From positions 2,331,001 to 2,395,000 of the forward strand of contig NZ_CP039249.1 in assembly GCF_004795835.1 (NCBI RefSeq): a stretch of DNA of 64,000 nt. Reading direction: 5' to 3'. Both the position numbers and the translations under genes were made by a program. The notes below the pieces were generated by a model. The model was given only the letters and a program-made list of their open reading frames with translations, was not told where the DNA came from and searched no databases. The stretch comes from Sphingomonas sp. PAMC26645 (lineage in GTDB: Bacteria; Pseudomonadota; Alphaproteobacteria; Sphingomonadales; Sphingomonadaceae). Below, one piece after another: positions 18,280 to 26,261 of this stretch (positions are counted from its first letter, which is position 1; each line of letters starts with the position of its first letter).

Positions 18280-18426
18280 TCTTTCATCTCGATAGCCCCA
18301 CGCGGGAAAGCCGAGCGGCAAACTTCGTTTTACTACAAGAATGGATTGGCGTCCGAGTTAAGTTGCGTCGAGCCTCCCCTGTGGAAAGCATGACGACAAG
18401 TGTGACGGTGATTGGCCTTCAATCAG

Positions 18427-20442
18427 CTAGGACTTGGCTGGATTGAGCCTGGCTGATGATCCTGTCTGCGTCCTCTTCGCGGAGCCAACCGGCGGCGCGC
18501 TGTAGCGCCGCGGCCGCGCGGACTTTCGCGACGAAACCGGCGTGATCGCCGTAACGCTCTGCAAGGGACAAGCGAGGGTCCCCGAGCGCCACCCGCTCGG
18601 CCCGCGTCTTGGCGAACGGGATGAATCCCCGAAGAACCCGCATCTGCCGCCTTTGCCGAATCCAGCGGACTGAACGTTCCAGCCTAGATAGGTCCCGATC
18701 GGCACCTGTAGCTGGACGGAGGGCACACCGGCGGTCTCGTTACCGTCCGCATCGACCCGGGGGACGCGCGACGGTATCGTCCCGCGGATCGCCGGTGGCT
18801 GGCGCGTGATTTGGCCGCTCACGTCGCGATACCGAAATCCTTCTCCCATGTCGTAGTCGATAAAGGCGTTCAGCTTGCCATCCGGACTGGGTGCTCCGGG
18901 CCAGGAAGGAAATCCGATCGCCGCGGCGTTCGCCTCGACGAGATCGCCCCCGGCCAATGTCGGGTAACGGCTGGGGGGCGGGGTGGTGCCGTCGCGCACC
19001 CAGGCGACAAGCATCGTCTGGGCCGCACGCAGGCTGTCCATCGAAGGGTTTGGATTGCCCGGCAATGCGCAGATTGGTAACTTGGGATCGCCACCGAGCG
19101 GAAAGCCCCCGGTCCAGGATCCGCCATGCGTGGTCGCCGGGAAGTAATAGCGTCGAACGTTGGCCGGCAGCGGGAGATCGGTCGAGGCGGCGGTGCCGAT
19201 CAGCCCTGGCGACATGCGCAATCCCCAGAACTCGGCCGAGCCGAACGTCTCGATCACCTTGGGGCAGGTCCTGCTCGCGGTGCAGCGGTCGAGCAGGCTG
19301 CTGACGCCCCGGCCGCGGGCGACATCATCGTAGCGGCTCCACCACAGCGTGCCTTCGCTCCCAGGCTCGTACAGCGTCGCGGCACCGCCAGGCACGGCGA
19401 AGCGCAGGTTCAACGGCACCTGGCGCGCGGCGATGTTGGGATTGACCCCGTCGAACACGCGGCGCCCATTCTCGTCCGCGTTGAAGCCCAGATTGACGAA
19501 GCTCTTCAGGAAATTGCCGGATTGCGACGTACCGCTGGCCACCGTCCAGCGAATGCGTCCGGCCGGGTTGGCATTGCCCGTATCGTCCGGCTTGCCGCTG
19601 CGCAGATAGGCGACAAGGTCACGGGTCGCGGCAAAACCGATCCCCTGGACGAGTGGATCCTTGCCCTCGTAGATCAGCGTATAGGCGTAGGCAGCGTCGA
19701 ACCCGTCTCGCACGCAGAGTTTCGCCGGATCGGGCTTGCCTGGGAAGGGCGTCGTCGCACAATCGGCAAAGGCCCAGTCCCCGGGCTTCACGTCCACGGG
19801 CGGTGCCAGATCGGCGGTTTGGCGGAACAGCCGTGCCTTCGTCGTATCGAGTGTCACGGGCACTGGCCGCGCAGTCGGTTTGCCGATGCTGCCGGTGATC
19901 GCAATTGACCGCGCACCGGCAGGCATATCAGTGAAGCGGGCGAGGACGGGACCTGTCAGCGGCTTTCCGTTCTTGCCATGAGCGACCGGGACACTGGCGG
20001 TCTGGACATCCGGCCCGGGCGGAAGGTCGCCTTGCCAACCACTGGTGACCCGGACGTATCCGTCTGCATCTGCACCGATCTGCGAACCGCCGCGATTGGG
20101 TACGTCGTAGAACAATACCCCGGCGGCACGCGATCGATCGACGGGTCTGGCGATCGCGAACGTCGCCGAATACCGGACGCGTCCCTTCGCATCGCGGGGC
20201 GCGCCGTCGATATCGGTAATGACGTGATTGTGCGCATCCGCAGGATCGAGCGCGCCGAAGAACCGACCCCGCACGATCTCATACGGTATCGGCAGCGTCG
20301 AGGCAGGCGCGGTGCCGACTGGAGCCGGCGTGATGCTGTCGACCTGTATCCGCACCAGGCGCGCAGGGGCAGGGACCGCTAGCGCCGCAAGCGCAGGCGT
20401 TGCGAGAAGCACAAAGGACCGGCGCATTCGCGTCTCTTTCAT
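18427..20442 (-). CDS. exported alpha/beta hydrolase-domain protein, frameshifted near its C-terminus
   Basis: A protein of 671 residues as read, resembling the large secreted 'alpha/beta hydrolase domain' family. It has a signal peptide (LLATPALAALAVPAPA), the substrate-domain stretch YDVPNRGG, the nucleophile region SGTSQSGNFLKSFVNLGFN and PATTHGGSW. The last ~60 residues are out of frame. At 18627-18630 a run of four G (minus strand) replaces an expected five, after which the family-like tail (GFIPFAKTRAERV onward) continues in another frame to about 18419. The start codon overlaps the stop of the AtuA-C-like gene, making it the last gene of the four-gene operon. It may be an esterase; the substrate is unknown. 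Confidence 0.75.
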   Translation of the reverse strand: MKETRMRRSFVLLATPALAALAVPAPARLVRIQVDSITPAPVGTAPASTLPIPYEIVRGRFFGALDPADAHNHVITDIDGAPRDAKGRVRYSATFAIARPVDRSRAAGVLFYDVPNRGGSQIGADADGYVRVTSGWQGDLPPGPDVQTASVPVAHGKNGKPLTGPVLARFTDMPAGARSIAITGSIGKPTARPVPVTLDTTKARLFRQTADLAPPVDVKPGDWAFADCATTPFPGKPDPAKLCVRDGFDAAYAYTLIYEGKDPLVQGIGFAATRDLVAYLRSGKPDDTGNANPAGRIRWTVASGTSQSGNFLKSFVNLGFNADENGRRVFDGVNPNIAARQVPLNLRFAVPGGAATLYEPGSEGTLWWSRYDDVARGRGVSSLLDRCTASRTCPKVIETFGSAEFWGLRMSPGLIGTAASTDLPLPANVRRYYFPATTHGGSWTGGFPLGGDPKLPICALPGNPNPSMDSLRAAQTMLVAWVRDGTTPPPSRYPTLAGGDLVEANAAAIGFPSWPGAPSPDGKLNAFIDYDMGEGFRYRDVSGQITRQPPAIRGTIPSRVPRVDADGNETAGVPSVQLQVPIGTYLGWNVQSAGFGKGGRCGFFGDSSRSPRRGPSGWRSGTLACPLQSVTAITPVSSRKSARPRRYSAPPVGSAKRTQTGSSARLNPAKS

Positions 20443-20747
20443 TGAGGATCGATTGCGAGATCGAGCAGCTGTGCGCCGAGCGTCTTGCCGTGCGCGTCGA
20501 GTGCCAGCGACCGTGTGACGCCCCCACGCAGCGCACCCTCGAGCACGAAGTTGAGCGCGCCGAGGCCGGGCAATTCGAACCGCGTGATCCGGCGCACCGA
20601 AAGGTCGGCCAGATGCGCGACGACGCGCTCTTCGGTCACGGCGCTGGCCAGCAGCGCGAAGTCTTCGCTGCGATAGGCGATGACTGCAATCTGGGAAATG
20701 TCGCCTTTGTCGCCGGTGCGAACATGGGCGAGGTCGCGCAGGATCAT
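20439..20747 (-). CDS. AtuA C-terminal-like small protein
   Basis: A 102-residue protein that matches the separate C-terminal module found after AtuA-type proteins. It begins LRDLAHVRTGDKGDISQIAVIAY, with the conserved RxGDKGD stretch, and ends with a short beta-rich region. The ATG at 20747 lies one base beyond the stop of the larger AtuA-like gene; an in-frame extension to 20852 would only overlap that gene. Its own stop overlaps the start of the exported hydrolase gene. AtuA and its relatives occur in acyclic terpene and related acid degradation clusters, but their reaction is not established. Confidence 0.85.
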   Translation of the reverse strand: MILRDLAHVRTGDKGDISQIAVIAYRSEDFALLASAVTEERVVAHLADLSVRRITRFELPGLGALNFVLEGALRGGVTRSLALDAHGKTLGAQLLDLAIDPQ

Positions 20748-20748
20748 G

Positions 20749-22092
20749 TCAGGCGACCTCGTACTGGACCGAAGGGACGATCTGCGTCCGGTCCAACAAG
20801 GTCGACGCGACCGCGAGCACCTCGCGGACGCTGGACACGGCGCCTCCGCCACCGAACGGACCGTTCGTATATAGCGCCTCGACTTCGGCGCCGATCCGTT
20901 CGGCGGCGGTGCGGGTCGGCGTCCGTCCGGCCACCCGAACGCGCACCTCGCGGGGCTCCGGCCCGTCCGACTGTCCCGTCCGGTCGATGGCGTTCAGTCC
21001 GATCAGTTCGCAGCGGAGATCCGATATCGGCACGCCGGTCATCTGCAGGCGCTCGCGTACGACGTCCAACGCCAGTTGTCCTCGCGCTACGGCACCCGGG
21101 CCGGCGTAGGAGATCTGACCTTCGCCGACGAAGCCGTCTTCGTATCCGATCGAAACCTTGACCGTATCCGGCCTCGGTCGACCGGTGCCGCCACGCACGT
21201 GTACGCGATCGGGTGCCGTCAGCTCGAAGGACACGCCGGTGAAGTCGGCGACGACGTCCGCCTGTAGATACCCGGCCGGATCGAGGATCTCGTACAATAA
21301 CTGCTCCTTGCAGGTGGCACAGGTCAGGCAGCCGCCGGATCCGTCGACCTTGCCCAGGACCGCGCTGCCGTCCTCCGACACATCCGCCAAAGGAAAGCCG
21401 AGCCGCGCGAGATCGGGCACGTCCTTGACGCCCGGATCGGCGAAATAGCCGCCGGTCACCTGGCCCGCGCATTCGAGCAGATGACCCACGACGGTACCGC
21501 GGCCAAGCCTTTCCCAATCGTCCATCGCCCACCCGAATTCGTGGATGAGCGGTCCGAGGAACAGCGCTGGATCGCCGACCCGTCCGGTGATGACGACATC
21601 GGCGCCGCCCGCCAGCGCTTCGACGATGCCGCTTGCGCCCAGATACGCGTTTGCGGAGACGATCGCGTCGCCCAGATCGCCACTGCGGCCGGGCCGGTCG
21701 ATCAACGGGAAATCGCCTGCGCGAATGACATCCAGGACGTCGTCGCCCGTGACTGCTGCCGTCCGCAGTCCGGTCAGGCCCAGCTCGCGGGCGATCCGCG
21801 TGACCAGGCGTGCGGCACCGATCGGATTGGCGGCGCCCATATTGGTCACGATCCGAACGCCGCGGGCATGCGCAGCGGGTAGGACGGCGCGCATGCGGTC
21901 CTCGAGCAACGGATCGAACCCGGCATCGGGATTTGTCCGACGCGCGGCTTGGGCGAGCGCAATCGTGCGCTCCGCCAGGCATTCGAACGCCAGATAGTCG
22001 AGGGCACCGTGTTCGACCAGTTCGAGCGCCGGCTCGATCCGATCACCGGAAAACCCGGCGCCCGTGCCGATGCGGATGGTTCGACCGGTCAT
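20749..22092 (-). CDS. AtuA-like family protein (DUF1446)
   Basis: A cytoplasmic protein of 447 residues belonging to the acyclic-terpene-utilisation AtuA-like family. Seen are the N-terminal [47 protein letters not shown] and, in the middle, [23 protein letters not shown]. The stop is one base before the small C-terminal partner gene, and the start overlaps the CitMHS stop (ATGA at 22089-22092). Split full-length plus C-terminal partners are common for this family. The coupled carrier suggests the operon handles an organic acid; the specific compound is not evident. Confidence 0.88.
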   Translation of the reverse strand: MTGRTIRIGTGAGFSGDRIEPALELVEHGALDYLAFECLAERTIALAQAARRTNPDAGFDPLLEDRMRAVLPAAHARGVRIVTNMGAANPIGAARLVTRIARELGLTGLRTAAVTGDDVLDVIRAGDFPLIDRPGRSGDLGDAIVSANAYLGASGIVEALAGGADVVITGRVGDPALFLGPLIHEFGWAMDDWERLGRGTVVGHLLECAGQVTGGYFADPGVKDVPDLARLGFPLADVSEDGSAVLGKVDGSGGCLTCATCKEQLLYEILDPAGYLQADVVADFTGVSFELTAPDRVHVRGGTGRPRPDTVKVSIGYEDGFVGEGQISYAGPGAVARGQLALDVVRERLQMTGVPISDLRCELIGLNAIDRTGQSDGPEPREVRVRVAGRTPTRTAAERIGAEVEALYTNGPFGGGGAVSSVREVLAVASTLLDRTQIVPSVQYEVA

Positions 22093-23402
22093 AACGAGAA
22101 TATTCCAAAAGCAACGGCAGTCAGCGTCATCACGATCGATGCGGCAAACAGCCAGGGGATCGCGAAACGCTGATGCGCGCCGAGTTCTACGCCGCTCAGC
22201 CCGGCGACGAGGAACGTGGCCGGGGTCAACGGGCTGACGGGAAAACCCGTCGTCATCTGGCCTAGTAAAGCGGCCTGCGCGACCTGGACCGCGGGTACGC
22301 CGAAATGCCCGGCGACCTCGGCAATCACTGGCAGCACTCCGAAATAGAAGCTGTCGGGGTCGAAAAGCAAGCTGAGCGGCATGGCGATCATGCCAAGCAG
22401 AACCGGGATACGCGGCCCGATCGCATCGGGGACGTGCGAGACGGATGCCTGGGCCAAGGCCTTGATCATGCCCGATCCCGTCATGATGCCGGTAAAGGCG
22501 CCCGCTGCGAACAGGATGCCGGCCATCATCAGTGCGGCGCGAGCGTGCGCATCGATCCGCTCGCGCTGTTGCGCTGCCGAAGGATAGTTGATGATCAGCG
22601 CCAGTGCCGTGCCCGCCATGAACACGACCACGGGTTCGATCAGCCCGGTGATCATCGTCGCCACGACCACCAGCGTGATCGCGACGTTGACGATGAAAAG
22701 CCGCGGCCGTCGGAGTGCCAGCTCGGCGTCACTGTGACTCGGCGTGACACCGAGAGGTGCCGGAATCTCGGCATTCGCGGCATGGTCGCCGAGGCCAAGC
22801 CGCCGTTCCTCGCGCACGCCCAGCCACCAGGAGACGACGAAGACGAAGACGAGGCCGACGACCTGAACCCCGATCATCGGCGTGAAGATGGTCGCGACAG
22901 GCAGCTTCAGCGCTGCCCCGGCGCGCAACGTCGGACCGGTCCAGGGCAGGAAGTTGACGCCGGCGGCCATCGATGCGGTGCAGGCCAGTACGCGACGATC
23001 CATGCCGAGCCGGTCGTACAAGGGACGCAACGCCGGGATGGTGATCAGGAAGCACACGGCGCCTGAGCCATCGAGATGGATCAGGAGCGCCAGCAACGCC
23101 GTACCGACCGTGATACGCGAAGGGCGTTCGCCGACCATGCGCAGGACGGCATTGACCAGCGGCGCCAGCAGTCCGGCATCGGTCATGATCCCGAAGAACA
23201 GGATCGCGAAGACGAACATGCCGGCGACCGGGGCGATCTTGGCAAGGCCATCGACGATGTAGCCGGGGATGCCGGGCGCTACGCCGGCTGCGATCGCGCC
23301 CGCGATCGGGATCAGGATCAACGCAGCCAGCGGCGATACCCGGTTGGACAGGATGACGGCGAGCAGCGACAGGATGGTCGCTGCGGCGACAAAAGCCAGT
23401 AT
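22089..23402 (-). CDS. CitMHS-family divalent-metal citrate-type carrier
   Basis: An inner-membrane carrier of the CitMHS family (citrate-Mg2+/H+ or related organic-acid symport), with about 11-12 hydrophobic segments. Family features include [17 protein letters not shown], the [18 protein letters not shown] stretch and [18 protein letters not shown]. The first canonical start in frame is TTG 23321, which would cut off the first membrane helix. The residues before it ([18 protein letters not shown]) are typical of the family N-terminus, and GGGAGGGG sits before ATC-ATA-CTG at 23405-23397. I therefore extend to the ATA at 23402 as the most likely coding extent; the initiation codon is uncertain. 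First gene of the AtuA-type operon. Confidence 0.85.
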   Translation of the reverse strand: MLAFVAAATILSLLAVILSNRVSPLAALILIPIAGAIAAGVAPGIPGYIVDGLAKIAPVAGMFVFAILFFGIMTDAGLLAPLVNAVLRMVGERPSRITVGTALLALLIHLDGSGAVCFLITIPALRPLYDRLGMDRRVLACTASMAAGVNFLPWTGPTLRAGAALKLPVATIFTPMIGVQVVGLVFVFVVSWWLGVREERRLGLGDHAANAEIPAPLGVTPSHSDAELALRRPRLFIVNVAITLVVVATMITGLIEPVVVFMAGTALALIINYPSAAQQRERIDAHARAALMMAGILFAAGAFTGIMTGSGMIKALAQASVSHVPDAIGPRIPVLLGMIAMPLSLLFDPDSFYFGVLPVIAEVAGHFGVPAVQVAQAALLGQMTTGFPVSPLTPATFLVAGLSGVELGAHQRFAIPWLFAASIVMTLTAVAFGIFSL

Positions 23403-23633
23403 GATCCCCTCCCGTATCTGTTCGGTGTCTACGGATAGATATTGCCCCGCAAAGACCTATTCATCAATTACCATTATCTTATAGATCTATCAGCTAAAGC
23501 TATCGTCTCTTGCGGGAGGGGTGAGCGGTGTTGCAAACCGGAGCGTGACGGAAACGGCTCCTCGCCATCCGCGAGTACGCATACGATACGCCCCTCTCCG
23601 GTATCCGGCGATGTCATCAGTAGACGCCGCGGG

Positions 23634-25901
23634 TCAGCGCGACGCAGCACTTCCAAGCGGATGCCACGCGGCGGGTAGAGACCGTGCGTCGAGCGAAACG
23701 GTAACGGGCTGCCCAAGCGCATCGGACGCTCCACCCAGCATCACGCGATAGGTACCTTTGGCAATCCGCCAACTGCGGGTGGTCTCATCGAAGTTGGCAA
23801 GGAGGCGGGGGTCTATCGTCACGGTGACGTTGGTCGTAGCCGACGGCGCCAGCATGACCGCGGCGAATCCGCCCAGCCGCTTGGGAGCTTCCCAGCCCTC
23901 GCCAGCGACATAGATCTGCGGAACGGCCTTGCCCGCGACCTTGCCCGTGTTGCGAACGGTGAAGCTGGCTCGCAAGCCCGCGCCGTCCTTGGCCACGCGC
24001 AAATTCCCGTACTCGAAGCTGGTATAGGACAGGCCGTGACCGAAGGCGAAGGCCGGGCGTAACGCCTGCCGGTCGAGCCATTTATAGCCGACCGCCGCGC
24101 CCTCGGTATAGCGGACGTCGCCCGGTGTCGGCACGGCGGGACGAGGCAGTTGCGCCAACTCCGCAGGGAAGCTGATCGGCAAGTGACCCGAAGGATTGGT
24201 ACGGCCGAACAACACGTCGGAGATCGCCGTGCCCCCCGCCGTTCCGGGAAACCATGCGGCGACGATGCCGGCGACGTCGTCGCGCCACGGCGTCAGCACC
24301 GCGCCACCCGACTCGAGCACCACGACCGTGTGCGGGTTGGCGGCTGCGACGCTCTGGATCAGGGCGTCCTGACCATCGGGCAGGGCGAGCGACACGTCGA
24401 AAGCCTCACCGGCCCATTGCATCGCGAACACGATCGCCACCTCGGCACCACGTGCCTGCTCCACTGCGGCACGCGGGTCGCCGCCATCGACGAAAATGAT
24501 CCGCGCATTGGGCGCCTGACGCCGGATCGCCTCGAGCGGCGACGACGGATAATACATGACCGGCCCGGGCCAGTAGGTCGGCGCGATACCGGGCACCGCA
24601 TTGCCGCCCTTGGGATAGACGAGCGACGATCCGCCGCCGGCCAAGACGCCCTTGTCGGCATGACCACCGATCACGACGATCGACTTGATCGTCGACGACA
24701 GCGGCAGAATGGCATTCTGGTTCTTGAGCAGCACCAGGCTCTGCGCCGCGGCCTGTCCCGTCACCGCGGCGTGATCGGCGAGCATCGCGTCGGGCAGGTC
24801 GAGCGGCGCCGCGGTGATCGGGTGGTCGAACAGCCCCTTGTCGAACATCGCGTGCAGGATATGCCCGACCATGCGATCGACCTGCGCGTCCTTGACTGTG
24901 CCGGCGGCGAGCGCCGCGTCCAGATTGGCGCCGAAATACGGTTCCTTGTCGAACGGATAGCCGGATTGCTGATCCAGCCCGGCGGCGATGGCCGGACCGG
25001 TCGAGTGCGTCCCGCCCCAATCCGACATCACATAGCCCTGCCAGTTCCAGTCGCGGCGCAGCACCTCGCCGAGCAGCCAGGGATTCTCGCACGAAAACGG
25101 GCCGTTGACGCGATTATAGGCGCACATCACCGACCCGGGATTGGCCTCCTCGATCGCGAACTGAAAGGCGAGCAGGTCCGACATGCGTGCAGCCGCCCGG
25201 TCGATCACGGCATTGCCTGCGTTGCGATCGGTTTCCTGATCGTTGATCGCGTAATGCTTGATCGTCGAGATCACGTGGTTCGACTGGATGCCGTTGATCT
25301 GCGCGGCCACCATCGTTCCGGCCAGCAACGGGTCCTCGCCGCCATATTCGAAGTTGCGGCCGTTGCGCGGTTCGCGGGTCAGGTTGACGCCGCCGGCGAG
25401 CAGCACGTTGAACCCCGAGGCACGCGCTTCCGCGCCGATCATAGCGCCGCCCCGCCGAGCGAGTGCGATGTCCCATGTCGCTGCGATCGCGAGGTTGGAG
25501 GGGAGGGCGGTCCGTTCGCGCTTGCGGGGCGCACCGCCCTGGCTTGCCACGCCGATCCCGGCATCCGCCTGCCATTGTGGCGGAATCCCCAGCCGCGGCA
25601 CGCCGGGCACATAGCCGGCCGATCCGTTGCGCGCTTCCGCTGGCGCCTTGAACTTTTTGGGTGGGAAATCGGTCGCGAAATATCCCATGACCATCAGCTG
25701 CTTTTCCGCGCGAGTCATCTGCGGCAACAACAGCGCGACGCGGCGCGCCGGGGTAATCGACGCGTTCATCCACGGATGCGCGCTGGTCGAGGCGGATGGT
25801 GCCGCGGCCGGTGCCTGGCCGACCACCGGGGTGCTCGACAGCATAAGTGCGGCGATAACGGCGCCGGTGCGTAGCGTCCTGCCGGTACGTGGTTCGCTCA
25901 T
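23634..25901 (-). CDS. exported GH3 beta-glucosidase-type enzyme (first GH3)
   Basis: A glycoside hydrolase family 3 enzyme of 755 residues with a signal peptide (VIAALMLSSTPVVGQ). The (beta/alpha)8 domain holds ISTIKHYAINDQETDR and the nucleophile aspartate in GYVMSDWGGTHS. The alpha/beta sandwich domain (from about residue 390: LVLLKNQNAILPL) and a C-terminal fibronectin-III-like domain (FGHGLSYTSFEYG onward) complete the usual architecture. Retaining GH3 enzymes cut beta-linked glucose, xylose or similar units; specificity cannot be read. It diverges from a TonB-dependent receptor 360 bases away, suggesting periplasmic processing of the receptor's cargo. Related to the GH3 at 36139-38406 but clearly distinct. 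Confidence 0.93.
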   Translation of the reverse strand: MSEPRTGRTLRTGAVIAALMLSSTPVVGQAPAAAPSASTSAHPWMNASITPARRVALLLPQMTRAEKQLMVMGYFATDFPPKKFKAPAEARNGSAGYVPGVPRLGIPPQWQADAGIGVASQGGAPRKRERTALPSNLAIAATWDIALARRGGAMIGAEARASGFNVLLAGGVNLTREPRNGRNFEYGGEDPLLAGTMVAAQINGIQSNHVISTIKHYAINDQETDRNAGNAVIDRAAARMSDLLAFQFAIEEANPGSVMCAYNRVNGPFSCENPWLLGEVLRRDWNWQGYVMSDWGGTHSTGPAIAAGLDQQSGYPFDKEPYFGANLDAALAAGTVKDAQVDRMVGHILHAMFDKGLFDHPITAAPLDLPDAMLADHAAVTGQAAAQSLVLLKNQNAILPLSSTIKSIVVIGGHADKGVLAGGGSSLVYPKGGNAVPGIAPTYWPGPVMYYPSSPLEAIRRQAPNARIIFVDGGDPRAAVEQARGAEVAIVFAMQWAGEAFDVSLALPDGQDALIQSVAAANPHTVVVLESGGAVLTPWRDDVAGIVAAWFPGTAGGTAISDVLFGRTNPSGHLPISFPAELAQLPRPAVPTPGDVRYTEGAAVGYKWLDRQALRPAFAFGHGLSYTSFEYGNLRVAKDGAGLRASFTVRNTGKVAGKAVPQIYVAGEGWEAPKRLGGFAAVMLAPSATTNVTVTIDPRLLANFDETTRSWRIAKGTYRVMLGGASDALGQPVTVSLDARSLPAAWHPLGSAASR

Positions 25902-26261
25902 GGTTGGCCTCCCCCTGTGTTCGGCTGATCATGGTACAGCCGCGCGGCGATCCTGAATCGGACACCTGTCCCCCTCAACAAGAAGGATCAAACCCGCGAC
26001 GTCCAACAGAAAAAAGTGATCGCTCGATCCATCTTCGTCATAGATGCCAAGCAAGTATCTATGTCGGGGATGAATAGGTCGATCGGAAAATTATATTTTT
26101 CTATTGGCTTGGCGCGCCGCATGCAGAGGCATCGACTGTCGATCCGACGCGACACATCACCCATGCTGGTCTGCCGGCATGACTCGACGTCCCGCAGCGC
26201 GAACGAACGGTTGGTTTAGCACGGGGCGGATTAACGACCCCGGCAAACAAGGGGGGATGTC
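25902..26261. other. divergent promoter region, GH3 and receptor
   Basis: 360 noncoding bases between divergent genes. It holds an AT-rich block (about 26085-26105, TTATATTTTT) suited to a promoter and a GTGATCGCTCGAT site at 26016-26028, which recurs upstream of the receptor at 31502-33787. Good Shine-Dalgarno sequences face both genes. Confidence 0.5.
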
